A stretch of DNA of 64,000 bases from Rhizophagus irregularis (lineage: Eukaryota; Glomeromycota; Glomeromycetes; Glomerales; Glomeraceae), in assembly GCF_026210795.1 (NCBI RefSeq), contig NC_089440.1:2170001-2234000 (forward strand), given 5' to 3'. Position numbers and translations under genes: made by a program. The notes under the pieces were generated by a model that saw only the letters and a program-made list of their open reading frames with translations, was not told the origin of the DNA and ran no database searches. This document shows, one piece after another, positions 47,007 through 58,617 of the stretch. Within the stretch, counting starts at the first letter, position 1. The number at the start of each line of letters is the position of its first letter.

Positions 47007-50000
47007 ATGGTTAGATATCAATGCCAAATTTGTAAAAGAGAATTTTCAACTTACGGCGGTTTAAAACAACATGCCAATGCTAAACATCACGGGAAAATGA
47101 GATCCTCTCAACTAAATGAGTCACCAGTACAGCAAAGATCTTTGTTGCAGCCATTAAGAGAAATGATAAGATCAGAACATGATGCAGAACTTTGGAGCAC
47201 GTCAATTATTATGCCAAACCCAACTACTTCGCAAGAAAAGCTTACATCACAGGATGATGATGATGAGATGAAGCAATTTGAACCTTCATCTTAAGATGAA
47301 GACTTAGTAAATATTGCAAATGAATTAGAAGATGAACCACGTTATCATTTGCGAAAAAGGTTACAGTCAGAAGAGAGGGTCGAAGCAAATTTTGAAGAAT
47401 CGGAAGCAGAATCAGAATTAGTAAACTTTGAAGATACTGAATTCATTGATCCTGAAGACCTTCAGGGTGTGTCATTAGATGATGCTATAGATGTAGTTGA
47501 TGGAAAACCCACACCAGAGTGCGTAGTAAAATGGCCGAATGATGCATATCGTGACTTTTTGGAGTTGATAGTAGAGGGTAATATCTCTAATAAGATAGGT
47601 GATAAAATAATAAAGTTTTTCAACAAACATAGTAATTTAGACAAATCACCATTGCCAAGTTCAACGAAAAATGGCAAGGATTATCTTAATCAAATAAATT
47701 CACCTTTAATAGACTTTAAAGAAAAGGTTGTTGCAACCTATAATGAAATTAATTTTACTCTCTACTATCGCCCACTTTTTTGTGCTATTCAAGCTCTTCT
47801 GCAACGACCAGAAGTAGCCAATAACTTCGTCCATAAAGGAATCCAAAATAAAATGAAGGTCTATATAATAATTTGATTTCCGTCTGCAATGATAAATTAC
47901 ATTATTTATGCTTATTTAGTTGTTTATATTCTCAGGATGATAGAGGTGAAATAAGAATAGGACCCCGGATATCTAATATAAAGGTCATAATGGACTTTTG
48001 GCCAAAAACACCCCTTTTTGCTGAAACTCAAAAAATCGTTTTTTGTAAATATCTCAGCATCCAGTAATTCAATTTTAATGAACTTTTTTTATTTTGTAGC
48101 CCTCATTTAGCTCTACAATTTAAAAAAAAGTTCATCAAAATTGGACCACTGGATGCCGAGATATTTACAAAAAACGATTTTTTGAGCCCCTGAAAAATGG
48201 GCCAATCTGCCGAAAGTGTGACTTATGACCTGTTTTGGAGATATCCGGGGTCCTATAAGAATATTTGGCAAACCTTTCGAAGGTAACTGGTGGTTAGAAA
48301 CTGAAAAGAACCTTCCATCATTAAATCGACTATTGTCCATCATCTTATACTCAGACGCAACAACTTTCGATGAACTTGGGAAATCATCAGGCCATCCAGT
48401 TTTTTTAACTCTTGGTAATATTCCAAATTGTGTTCGAAATTTGCCGGAGGCTAAAATTCTTTTAGGATTTCTCCCTAAAGTCCAAGATACAGGAATCAAA
48501 ACAACAGAAAGTTTTTGAAGCTTACAGCGCGATGTATATCATAAATGCTTCAAAATTATGCTCCAACCTTTATTAGAAAAATCTGAAGCGCTATATTTTA
48601 GAATTAATGGACAAGTGATTACTTTCGCTGCACGGATATCTTTTTTTCTCGCAGATATGCTTGAAGCTGATGATATAACTGCGACATATAAAGGAGCGCG
48701 GTGCAAAATGCCATGCCATACTTGCATTATTTTGCAAAGTGATCTGAACAATATGAGTCTTAAACTAAAGAACGTACCTCATAGAACTCATGAAAATATG
48801 AAGCAAGTAATCAACAATGGCCAAGAAAAGGAATATTCTGTGCATTCTGTTGAAAATTCCTTCTGGAAATTTCTGTAAATATTTTTATATTTCTGTAATG
48901 AATTTCAAAGATGTAAATTTTTACGCACGTATAATTTGTTTCAGAAATTTGAATATATACGAAGCCTGCGTTCCTGACCGTATGCACCATATTGATCTTG
49001 GACTCTTCAAATTTACACAAGATATTTTGAAGGCAGTCGGAGGAATAGAACTACAAAAAAAATTTGATGATTGACTTCGTCAGATTCCTCGCTTCCCGAG
49101 TCTTAAACTCTTACATAAATTAGGACATTTAAACGTATTTATTGCGTCAGACTATCATAACATAATGAAAATTGCCCTTTTTGCCTTAGATGAAATTTTT
49201 GAAGGGAACGAAATAACCTGTAAAGAACTTTGCGAACTTTACGCAAAGTTTAGTAAGATGTACATAATGAGCAGGAAAAAAATGTACACTGAAGAAGATC
49301 TGAAAATTTTTGAAGTAAGTCAAAGTTCATAAAGTCACGTTGGAAATCATCAACACACTAAAGATTATCAATTATAGTCAGCAATTATTGATTGGTGCAT
49401 TGATTTCAAAAAGATCTTCTCTCCATTGTCCACTACTGATTGCAATTTTCTGAAGTTACACAGTTGGCGGTATTACGCAGGTAGGACGCTAGTAAACATA
49501 TAGTATATGATTTTATCCTAATTTATTTTGATTGTTTTCGGTGCCTGCTATTAGAAAATATGGTGCATTGAATGGGTTGTCAACGGAAACGTACGAAACC
49601 CTCCACAAATCATATGTCAAAACCCCATATCGGTTATTAAACAGAAAAGACGTAATGAGACAATTGGTGAACGCTGTTAGTTGAATCCGACATGACTGAA
49701 ATCAATTTCTTTGAAATATACATACATTTAATTATAAATTCTAATATTTTTTATAGGTAAAACACAAAGAATTGACATCTTCTGCTAAAAAAGTTATTCA
49801 TCGTAAAGCCAAAGGATTTGGAAAAGTACTTTGGGAACTAACATTAGATAATATCGACCAAAAAATAAAATCGTTGAAAAAATCTGAAAATCCACCACAT
49901 TCAAACTTCATTGAAATGTTATCGCAATTAATTTCAACTTTAGATACCTTTCTGGACACATCTTCACAGGAGTCTGAAAGTGACAAATTTTACATTAAAA

Positions 50001-50437
50001 TTTATGATTCAGTACACCTGGAAGATAAACATATTTTAAGAACGACAGGAGAATTCCAAGGTAAAGAATGGTTCGGTAATATTGCGGTAACTCCTGCGGA
50101 AGATCAAGAGCAATACAATTCGGATGAGGGAGCTTAGTATAGAAAAGTAAGTGAATGATTAAGATTGATAAAGTGTTGTATGTCATTAATCAATTTTCTT
50201 TATAAGGTGTTGTTATTATTTAAATTCTTCCGAGGTTCTTTCAAAGAGCCATATGAACTTGCTCTGGTTCGTTGGTTTAATATTATTACGGAGGAACCTG
50301 AACTGTACGGGTATCTGCAGTTGTATTACACCAAAGAATACAACACAATACCAATCAGTTCAATTAACCAAGAAGTTCATATAGTTCCAAGGTTTGGCAA
50401 AGTAAATCGTTATTTGTTAAATAAATACATGTTTTAA
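47007..50437 (+). pseudogene. Plavaka-type transposase, disrupted
   Basis: The protein starts with a C2H2 finger (C6, C9, H22, H27: YQCQICKREFSTYGGLKQH). Exon 1 ends at 47858 and the next starts at 47936. Conserved parts follow: GEIRIFGKPF..NWWLETEK, the catalytic-type SDATTFDELG..PVFLTLGNIP near 48350, RCKMPCHTC near 48705, VPDRMHHIDLGLFKF near 48980, YGALNGLSTETYETLHKSYV near 49570, and the C-terminal EVHIVPRFGKVNRYLLNKY. In-frame stops occur at 47292 (TAA), 48516 (TGA) and 49072 (TGA). A 296-bp MITE at 47959-48254 interrupts codons that rejoin perfectly when it and one 8-bp duplication are removed. The phase at the intron ending near 49554 also seems shifted. It would have cut and pasted the element; it is now inactive. 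Confidence 0.85.
47959..48254. mobile_element. hAT-like foldback MITE, copy 1 (8-bp TSD ATAAGAAT)
   Basis: Ends AGGACCCCGGATATCT and exact complement AGATATCCGGGGTCCT, with a perfect 8-bp duplication ATAAGAAT at 47951-47958 and 48255-48262. The interior folds back on itself (GTAAATATCTCAGCATCCAG against CTGGATGCCGAGATATTTAC). It sits in the transposase gene of the Plavaka element. Copy 2 is at 53290-53586. Confidence 0.95.
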
Positions 50438-50960
50438 AAATTACTGGAAAACTTTAACGAAAGTAAAGTCAGAAAGTTTAAAAAATAAAATTTGTAAATT
50501 TGTTGAAAAACTTTAATGAAAGTATTAAAAAAAAACTATTAAAAAACTTTAGCGAAAATAAATTGTCAACGGAAATGATCGAAAAACTTAATTAAGCTTA
50601 ATTACTAATTGAAATCGAAAAGTTTAATTAGTTAGTTACTCAAAGTTTAAACGCAATTATAAACCCGCAATTTTGAGTTAAAGAATTTCGCAGAGTTTCG
50701 CAAAAAAAAAAGGACAAAAAGCGAAGATCTGCTATTTCGCAGAACTTCGCAAAACTGGCATGTTTTAAATTTTCTGTTAAATGAAATTCTGCAAAATTGC
50801 AGAATTTTGCAGATTTTATAGATAAAAATATTCAATTATCTGCGAAGTTGCAAAGTTTGCAGAACTTCGCAGAAATACACAAAAAATGACAAAAAAAAAG
50901 CGGAGATCTGCTAATTTTACAGATCTCCGCAGTTCTGCACCCCAAAAAAATTTCCTGATG

Positions 50961-51624
50961 TTATAATGGATTTTCTACGCTGACAGAGACAGGAACTCCT
51001 TTGAGTACAGTCTGAAATCTTTCCTGTTATTTTTTTATTTAAGATCCCAGTTAGTCAGAAGGGTAAATTTTTAAGTGAAGCATTATTTGGTTGTATAAAA
51101 TATAATATTAATACCACTACTCTTTTTTTTAAATTATTGGATTTTTAGATTATAATACTCTTTATTTTAAAGAGTTAACTCAAAAGTATTGTTTAAAATA
51201 TGCATTGTATAAGTCTTCTTGGTAAATCTAATTGCATTGTAAAATAATTAGTAATTTTCTTAATTCTTCTTAAATAAAAGCATTTGCTTCATATATTTTA
51301 TCCAATTTCTAATCAACTAAATATTTAATTTGCTAATAATTGTGTTATATAGTAATTTAAAATATACATTTTTATTTATAATTTTTTGTGAATTAATTTT
51401 AAAATATATATTAATAAATTAATATATAATAGCAAATTTTATTAATTATACTGAATATTCAGCTTTTTATATAAATAAAAACAAAACAAATTAATATTCT
51501 ATTTTTTTTAAAAAAAATTCACATTTAAATAAACTAATATTTATAAAAAATGTCAAGTATACTAATTCAAATACTTGTAAAATTATAGTAGTTTTAATTA
51601 TAATATTCAGATATTTCTGATATA
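50961..51624. other. Spacer between the Plavaka-like and the 4.3-kb TIR element
   Basis: A+T-rich, with no gene or clear repeat recognised. Confidence 0.4.
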
Positions 51625-53289
51625 CTTTGCAGAAACCTCTGGTTTTCACAAAATATGTTATACATAATCACTACATGTTACTAACAGATAGTATAAATAT
51701 GTTCTACATATTTTAATATACGTAATATGTTTGTAATATTAATAAAATAATGTTATAATATTTTTAATATATGTTGAAATTTAAACTTAAACTAATATAA
51801 TGTAGTAAATATTTTTGTAATATGAATAAAATAAATTTACAATATTTTCGAATATGTACTTAAATTAATGATATAGTGAATAATTTGAATACATTGTTAA
51901 TATATTTCAAATATGCTGTTGATATATTAATAACATATTTTTTGAATATTGTTGTTAATATATGAATAATATATTTTGAATATGTTGTTGATATATACTG
52001 AAACTGTGACTTTAACACTTCTAGCATGTATTGCTCATCCTTATTCTTTCAGGTCATCAAGGTATTTTTTTCGTCTCGATTGTCCAGTTCAGTGCATCAC
52101 TACTTTATATTGTCTATATGAACAATTTTTTTTAATTTTAAATAATACAACTATTTTTTTTAAAAAAAATTTAAATTATAGATTTTATCCTTTTTTATCC
52201 TTTCACTTCAACTTGACAATATAGAAGCAATAATAATGTTAATACAATATTAATCCATTAATGAAAATACTATCTGAAAATACGTAAAAACTTTGATTGG
52301 CTTTGCCATTTATAATAACATTAATGCATTATTATAATATAACAAGTCACTCAGTCATTATTTAGCTGTTAATTTATTGATATAGCAATAATGTATAATA
52401 ACATAAATAAATTGTGTAATTAAACATAGGATATATTGGAGTTTACTTAAGAATCATAAACTTCGTAGCCACGCTTAATTAAGGCAATGTATTACTAGAC
52501 CTACACTAAAGATAACTTTAGCAAGGCTTTCTTTGTGAATTAAAAGAAATTTCATACACTTTGCCAGCTGGTGGGATAGCTTATGACCTTTAACCTCAAG
52601 TCTGTTTATACTAATAAACCCAGAATGCTTGCATCACTAATAAAAAGTATAGTTAAGATGCTTCAAAAAATCCCTAAAAAGAAAAAATAAAATAAATGAA
52701 CAATTAGTAAACATTCATCAAATTTAAAATAAAAAAAAATACATTCATTATTGTTTATAATCACATAATATCAATTGAGATTAATTTGCATGACTCCAAC
52801 TTGTACAGACAATCCCTTTAAAAGCTTACAGCCAAGATAGCTAATATGATCTATATACCAATTACCACCAAAATTTTACATATCTAGATCCATTTAAAGA
52901 GCAAATATTCATCGGAAATCCAAAATTTTAAGCTTCTTACTCTAGTGGTATACAGAAATATAAAAATATTTGTGTTTCAACAAGCATAAAAGATTAAATA
53001 GTAGAAGTATTAGTAAGAGGAATATTGAGAATAGCCTACAGATAATATAGAAGAAATTTGGAAAGGATACCTCTGACCTTTGACGTTGGCTGCGAGAGGT
53101 GCAACAAAAATTTTTACATGAAAATAACACAACGTCTAAGAATTCAAGTAATTGTACTAACTAAAAAAGTAAATAATCCAGAAGATGAAGAATTGGTGAT
53201 TTAATATATTATGATAACCGTTAAGGATGTTAAAAAAATTAGGTATAAGAATAAAAAGCAATTTAAAATTCAAAGAGTAAGAACCTATA

Positions 53290-53586
53290 AGAACCCCGGA
53301 TATCTAATATAAAGGTCATAATGGACTTTTGGCCAAAAACACCCCTTTTTGCTGAAACTCAAAAAATAGTTTTTTGTAAATATCTCAGCATCCAGTAATT
53401 CAATTTTAATGAACTTTTTTTTATTTTGTAGCCCTCATTTAGCTCTACAATTTAAAAAAAAGTTCATCAAAATTGGACCACTGGATGCCGAGATATTTAC
53501 AAAAAACGATTTTTTGAGCTCCTGAAAAATGGGCCAATCTGCCGAAAGTGTGACTTATGACCTGTTTTGGAGATATCCGGGGTCCT
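53290..53586. mobile_element. hAT-like foldback MITE, copy 2 (8-bp TSD AACCTATA)
   Basis: Nearly identical to copy 1 at 47959-48254; I see only a few single-base differences and one extra T. The left end has one substitution (AGAACCCCGG). A perfect 8-bp duplication AACCTATA lies at 53282-53289 and 53587-53594. Confidence 0.95.
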
Positions 53587-54225
53587 AACCTATATAAAAA
53601 GAAACCCTTAAAAGTAGAAATAGTGAAGAGAGAAGTACAGTCTGTACAGACTTAAAGGAGAAGAGGGGATTACAATTATTCACACAGAGCTATATGGAAA
53701 CAATTTTTTTTAAAAAAAAAGAGATGATGAATTTGCACGTTAATTTTCCCTATTTACATGCAAAATACCAAGAAATTAAGTGAAGAATTTAGGGTATTAT
53801 CAGATGCAGGCTTTAGTTTTGTATAATAAGGTTCCAGTATACTTAAGCAGCAGCGTTTAACTTACAAGTTAACTTGAACTTTATTAAAAAATAATACTTA
53901 GAAAAAGATATCAGAGGTGGAAAAGGTAAGTATAAAAGAGGGTAAAAAGCATTTTATTGTTGAAGAGAAGGAGAAAAAGAAAAGCAATTACAGGGAAAGG
54001 GGAAAAACAAGAAGATGCATTAAATAGTAACGTATGTATAGTCATAGATAGTATTTGTTTCTTTTAGATAGATAAAATTAGTTTATATAAGAACTAAATG
54101 TTATTTAATTGCTGTAATAATTATATAAACTACACAATGGTTTCTACATTATAAAAAAGAAATGAAAAAAAATTTTTATAAAAAACTTTTTTATCGGAAA
54201 AATGAGACTATATTTATATTAAATT

Positions 54226-54404
54226 ATCACGTGTATCACGTGATTTAATACTTTTTTAAACAAAAAAGTCTAAAGTATAAAAAAAAGTTTAAAAAAAAGT
54301 TTAAACTCTCATTTTCACCTTTCCTTTTCTTTCGTAATTCCCCTCCTTCATTTTTCCCTTATCTCTCTCTTTCATACTTTCTCTTTCCTTCACTTTTTTT
54401 TTAG
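54226..54404 (+). promoter_or_regulatory. Paired CACGTG boxes and pyrimidine tract (putative promoter)
   Basis: TCACGTGTATCACGTGA near 54228-54244 contains two CACGTG palindromes, typical of bHLH/bZIP sites. A C/T-rich tract at 54308-54400 ends in TTTTTTTTTAG, immediately before the intron-like array. In many fungi a CT tract marks the transcription start. Confidence 0.45.
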
Positions 54405-55340
54405 ACAAATGTAAATTTCCGTATTTTTTGAAAGTTCTTGGACAAGGATTTGGTAAAGAGGAATATTTTTAGCCTACCTCTTGAAACAATTATTGATATT
54501 TCATTTCATTTCTTCTCTAGGCAGCTTTTTGGTTCTCTGAACGTGGAAGTTTGGTGAGTGTATTATTTTTTTTAAAAATTTTATATTTCGTCTTTTAAAA
54601 AATGATTACTAATTTCTTTTTTCTTTTTTTCTTTTATTTTAAATGGCTTGGACACATATGATTTCAGTGAGAAATCAGCCTCAGGTTTTCTAATTTTAGA
54701 GAAGTCTGGATATGCAGCAGCACAGAACAGGTAAGTTTCAAAGAAGCACGCCTTCACTAACCAGATATGTGTTGGTATCTAACATTTTGAATTGAGTGGG
54801 AATAATTATTTTCGTTACCAGATCCTTCTGCGACTTGAAAGTTTTATATTTTCACTTCGGACATCACACTGACAGAAATTTGAAACTTTAAAAAAGTTTT
54901 CTTTTTTTCTATTTTTGAAGGGAAATCAGCTCCGCTTGAAAACTGGAATCCTAATTAGTAGTAAGTTTCGAAAAAAGGAACTTAAAATTTCATACAAAAG
55001 ACTTTTTTACCATTTTCTTTTTTTTTTAGGGGAATTAGCTCTGATGTGACTTCCCAAGTGAGTTTTTGAAAAGGAATTTGAAACTATAAAAAAAGTTTTT
55101 ATAGCTTTTTTTTCCTTTTTGTAGGGAAATTGGATCCAACTTGGAAAAACAGAATCCCAGATACTTGAGTTTCGAAAAAAGATGTTATAAAGTAAAAAGT
55201 TTTTTTAACAGGTTTCCCCTTTTTGTATAGAAATTAACTTCGTTGTGGGCATTGGATTCTCAAGTGAGTTCCAAAAAAAAAGTTTCAAAACTTTATTATA
55301 ATACAGCTTTTTATTAATATTTTTCTATTTTCTTTTGTAG
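54405..55340 (+). ncRNA. Second tandem intron-like/mini-exon array
   Basis: Exon-like pieces at 54405-54452, 54521-54553, about 54700-54730, 54921-54960, 55030-55057, 55125-55167 and 55231-55263 are separated by segments beginning GTAAGTTTC, GTGAGT or GTAAAG and ending TTTTTTTAG, TTTTGTAG, TTTTGAAG or GTATAG. Several pieces are alike (GGAAATCAGCTC, GGGAATTAGCTC, GGAAATTGGATC, AAATTAACTTCG), showing that exon and intron were duplicated together. TACTAAT and CACTAAC occur in two introns. One donor has decayed (CTTGAGTTTCG). No continuous protein frame exists. A spliced non-coding transcript is inferred. Confidence 0.5.
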
Positions 55341-55920
55341 GACTTTTTATTTTGGAACTCTTGTGAAAAGTCGTCAATTACAGTAACTTCATCTTTCACT
55401 TTGTAGGTCTCCTCTGATTCATTATCAGAATTCGCAAATTCCCTAAATCAATCATATACACAAATTTAATTTAACGAAAAAGACAAGAAAAATCAAAATA
55501 TCTTTATAGTACAATCGTTGCATTATTTTATATTATTGACACATGATTATTTTACTATTTTGTTATTATTATTCTGTTTTTAATATATTTTCATATGTAT
55601 AATCGTTATAAAATTAAATATCTATTATATTATTGATACATATTTGACATATGATGACCATAGAAAATTGGCATTTCGAAATAATGTTTTTATCATATCT
55701 TTGATACATATTCGACATATAATAGCCACATTTAAAAAAATATTTTTACCATATATATAACATATAGTTATTATATAAAAATTAGATTTCTATATTATAT
55801 GTTCAGCATATTGTCAACATATAGTTAAAACAGAGTTAACATAAATATGAATATCATATGTTTGGTATATTTTAAAAATATCTCTAACATATTTTTTATA
55901 TTGATAGGGTTTCTGCAAGG

Positions 55921-56685
55921 TAGTTAATGTCTTATTTGATAAATTAATTCTGAAATCATTTCTATTAATAACTAATTCCAGAATTTTACAAATATATATT
56001 GGTCATTTAATTTGCAATTATATTTATTATTTTTGCTTATATATGATGTAGAGTTAATTTTGTTAAGATCATTGAGATGGTAAAGGTTGCTGGTATTCTG
56101 GTTTCATTTTTAATTTCAATTATTATTGTATCAACAATATATAGAAATATGTATGTAAACTTTTGTTGAAATAAATATCAATTGCTTATATATAGTTTTT
56201 TTAAGATTAAGAAATTATAGATCTTGTATAATTGGTAATCTGATATAAGAATAATCTAAATATTATATGATTGATACAATACCTTATCAGTATAAATTTT
56301 ATATTCAGTATAAAATTCTAGAATTTGTTTTTCTAAATGATAAAAAATTTATTAGACTCCATTTTGTTCAGAAAATTTCTGATTATAAATGGTATAATAA
56401 AAAATAGATGTGTTATATTCAAATTTAAAATGAATATACCTGTAACTAAAAGTATTAGTTAATAATAATAAAATAATAACATGATAATAGAAAATTATGA
56501 TAAGTTCTCATTTTTTTTATGATGAGCTTAATTTCTTAAGAATATGAAATTTTAAATTGTGTTTTCATACAAATAATAAGGTCATAATACATTCTTATAG
56601 TTGCTGATAACTGATGTTTGTTAGTCTGATGAAAACGGATTGTTCTGATAGATAGCACATAAACTTAAGTAAAAAAGGTGTAAAA
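55921..56685. other. Intergenic spacer
   Basis: A+T-rich. A short frame at 56077-56169 (MVKVAGILVSFLISIIIVST) could encode a membrane microprotein but has no other support. Confidence 0.3.
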
Positions 56686-56689
56686 ATGT

Positions 56690-56815
56690 AAAAATGAGCG
56701 TAAAATGAGCATAAAATGTAAAAATGTAGACGCATAAAGTATAAAAATGTAGATATGTAAAAACATAAAATGTAGATGCGTAAATATGTAAGATGTAAAT
56801 GTAGAAGCGTAACAA
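56690..56815 (+). repeat. Degenerate minisatellite of 'aaaatgtaga' type
   Basis: Irregular repeats of TAAAAATGTAGA, GCATAAA and GCGTAAA units, about 11-24 bp. The minus-strand frames with repeated YIFTFL-type residues are artefacts of it. A G+C-richer island with no recognisable gene follows at 56815-56945. Confidence 0.7.
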
Positions 56816-57704
56816 CTATTGTAAGAAGGTACATAACCAAATCCCTCCTCGGGAATTAGTAGACTTAAAATGCATGGAGGCCTGTGTCGCAAATCACGAA
56901 AGATCACGAGGATAGGAGAGTGGCGCAGAATCACATGAGAGTTATATTTTCGTAGTTACTGTATCCTTTCTACACTGTGAAATAAAAAAAATAATAAAAA
57001 CATATGATTACAATACTTTCAAATTACAAGATTTGTTTCTTGTTATTTTTAGCTATATCAAACAAAATAAAATCATTTTATAAATAAAATGACCAGGACA
57101 TAATATGTTTACGGTTCTTTTTAAGCTTTAATTATTGTTTTTTTTTCTTTAGAAATACTCTTTTTCTTTGATCGATAATTTTAATATAAAGGTATAAACA
57201 TTTTTGGTATACTATATTTATTTATGGTGAAAATGTGACGCGCAATGACGCAACCTCATAAATAACATAAATAAAGGACAAAAATAGAAACAAAGAGACA
57301 ATAGAAAATTGACAACTTGAAAACAATAGATGTTTAAAGTAAAAAATGAAAAATTCATGTTAATTTTAACAAATATTGTACGGAAAATAGATTTCTTTCT
57401 TAAAGATTTCTTTATTTATTTCCTAGCAAAGAATTTTTTTATATCCAAAAACGTAAAACACGATTCAAACACTTGAGACAATTATTATATGAATAAATCA
57501 GATGATTAGATAGTCTTATAATTCTTTTAGGTATAAATAAGTTCACTTTTTATACACTTCAGATTCCTCATCATCATCGAATATCGGATGATCACGAATT
57601 CATATGATTTATTAATGTTATGATCCCATTAATAAATTCATTCAACGATAAAAACGTAAACCGTAATTTAATACTTATATCTTACATACACACATTCATT
57701 TTCC

Positions 57705-57808
57705 TCGAACAACATTTTTCCTCGAACAATATTTTTTTTTCGAACAACAATATTTTTTCCTCGAACAATATTTTTTCCTCGAACAATATTTTTCCTCGAA
57801 CAATATCC
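57705..57808 (+). repeat. Tandem repeat of TCCTCGAACAATATTTTT, about six units
   Basis: Units of 16-22 bp starting with 'cctcgaacaa' or 'tcgaacaa'. They generate mirror low-complexity frames (SSNNIF on plus, FEEKIL on minus) that are not genes. Confidence 0.9.
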
Positions 57809-58617
57809 ATATTAAATTTATAAACGAATATTCTTTTGCTGTTGTAAACATTTCGTTTAATTAAAATCATTTCGTTTAATTAAAATCGGTATATCGAAAT
57901 ATTTTTTTCTTCGTACATAAATTTAAATAAATATATTTTTTTAAATCGCTCGTGTTCGCATTCGAATATATACATATTTAAACCCGATATATTTTTAATG
58001 CTTATAAAACTATTCCTTCCTCCTTTCTGTTTTGTTTTATTACAATTTCGATATTAAATATACATCTATCTATATACGTATTATTTACATATATGTTTAA
58101 AGAAATTCCTGAACAATAAGTTTAAAAGACCAAATATGCGAAATCGTATTTTAGGAGTTTAATCATTTTCTTCGCGATTTTTAATTTTAATTCGTATTAG
58201 ATGTTTATATCGTTTTTCAAATTATATCACCGCAATTTATGTAATAAATAAATAATAAAGTATATAACTATTTATCATAATTTCCATAATTTCCTCATCG
58301 TGATAAAATACAACCAATGCATCGACCGATATTACTATTACTAAATGAGTTTGAAAACATTGTAATAAGACTTGTACAACTCCCAAAGTATTGTTGAAAA
58401 AATAAGGCAGTTGCTTACAAAAAGGTTTATTTTGTCCAATTGTATAACCAAATTAGTGTTGTTTACAACAATAAGATAGTTAAACCTCATAGTATCTTAA
58501 GTGGTTTATCCATTTTAAATAACTCAGCCAAAATTTAGTCAACCCGATTAAGTATCACAATGGATAACCATAATATGATATAAAGGATGAAAAAAAAATA
58601 GTACTTTCAAAAATTTA
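57809..58617. promoter_or_regulatory. Upstream region of the first MIR gene
   Basis: No gene. A TATA-like GATATAAAGG lies near 58577-58586, about 35 bp before the ATG at 58618. The rest is A+T-rich with no clear repeat. Confidence 0.35.

Larger units (their letters stand above)
44132..50960. mobile_element. Plavaka-like DNA transposon (CACTA relative), 6.8 kb, inactive
   Basis: The terminal inverted repeats are CATTGGGAAATTTTTTGGGA.. (44132) and complement CATCAGGAAATTTTTTTGGG.. (50960), followed on both sides by TGCAGA.CTGCG.AGATCTG. Subterminal blocks (about 44150-44350 and 50680-50940) are filled with GCAGATCTGC, TTCGCAGAA and related motifs, as expected for CACTA-type transposase binding. 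Two divergent genes lie inside: the transposase on plus (47007-50437) and an accessory gene on minus (44545-46342). TT borders both ends, so the target duplication would be only 2 bp and is not decisive. Both genes carry stops, so the copy is dead. Confidence 0.8.
51625..55920. mobile_element. Non-autonomous TIR element, 4.3 kb, with subterminal ATATGTT arrays and a spliced-type array
   Basis: Ends CTTTGCAGAAACC (51625) and complement CCTTGCAGAAACC (55920), with TA just outside each end. Both subterminal zones (about 51645-51990 and 55600-55910) are crowded with ATATGTTG/ACATAT motifs. There is no transposase frame. The interior carries the second copy of the 8-bp-TSD MITE (53290-53586), paired CACGTG boxes with a pyrimidine tract (54226-54404) and an intron-like array (54405-55340). 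Superfamily unclear. Confidence 0.6.

Noticed and set aside
48113-48499. 128-residue minus ORF
   Set aside because: Half of it is the MITE and half the antisense of the transposase.
56077-56169. 30-residue membrane-type ORF
   Set aside because: Attractive hydrophobic segment but far too short, with no splice partner or promoter evidence.
56595-56934. Three overlapping minus ORFs rich in F, Y, H, L
   Set aside because: Products of the 'aaaatgtaga' minisatellite.
57620-57870. Plus and minus ORFs with SSNNIF or FEEKIL repeats
   Set aside because: Generated by the TCCTCGAACAATATTTTT tandem repeat on both strands.
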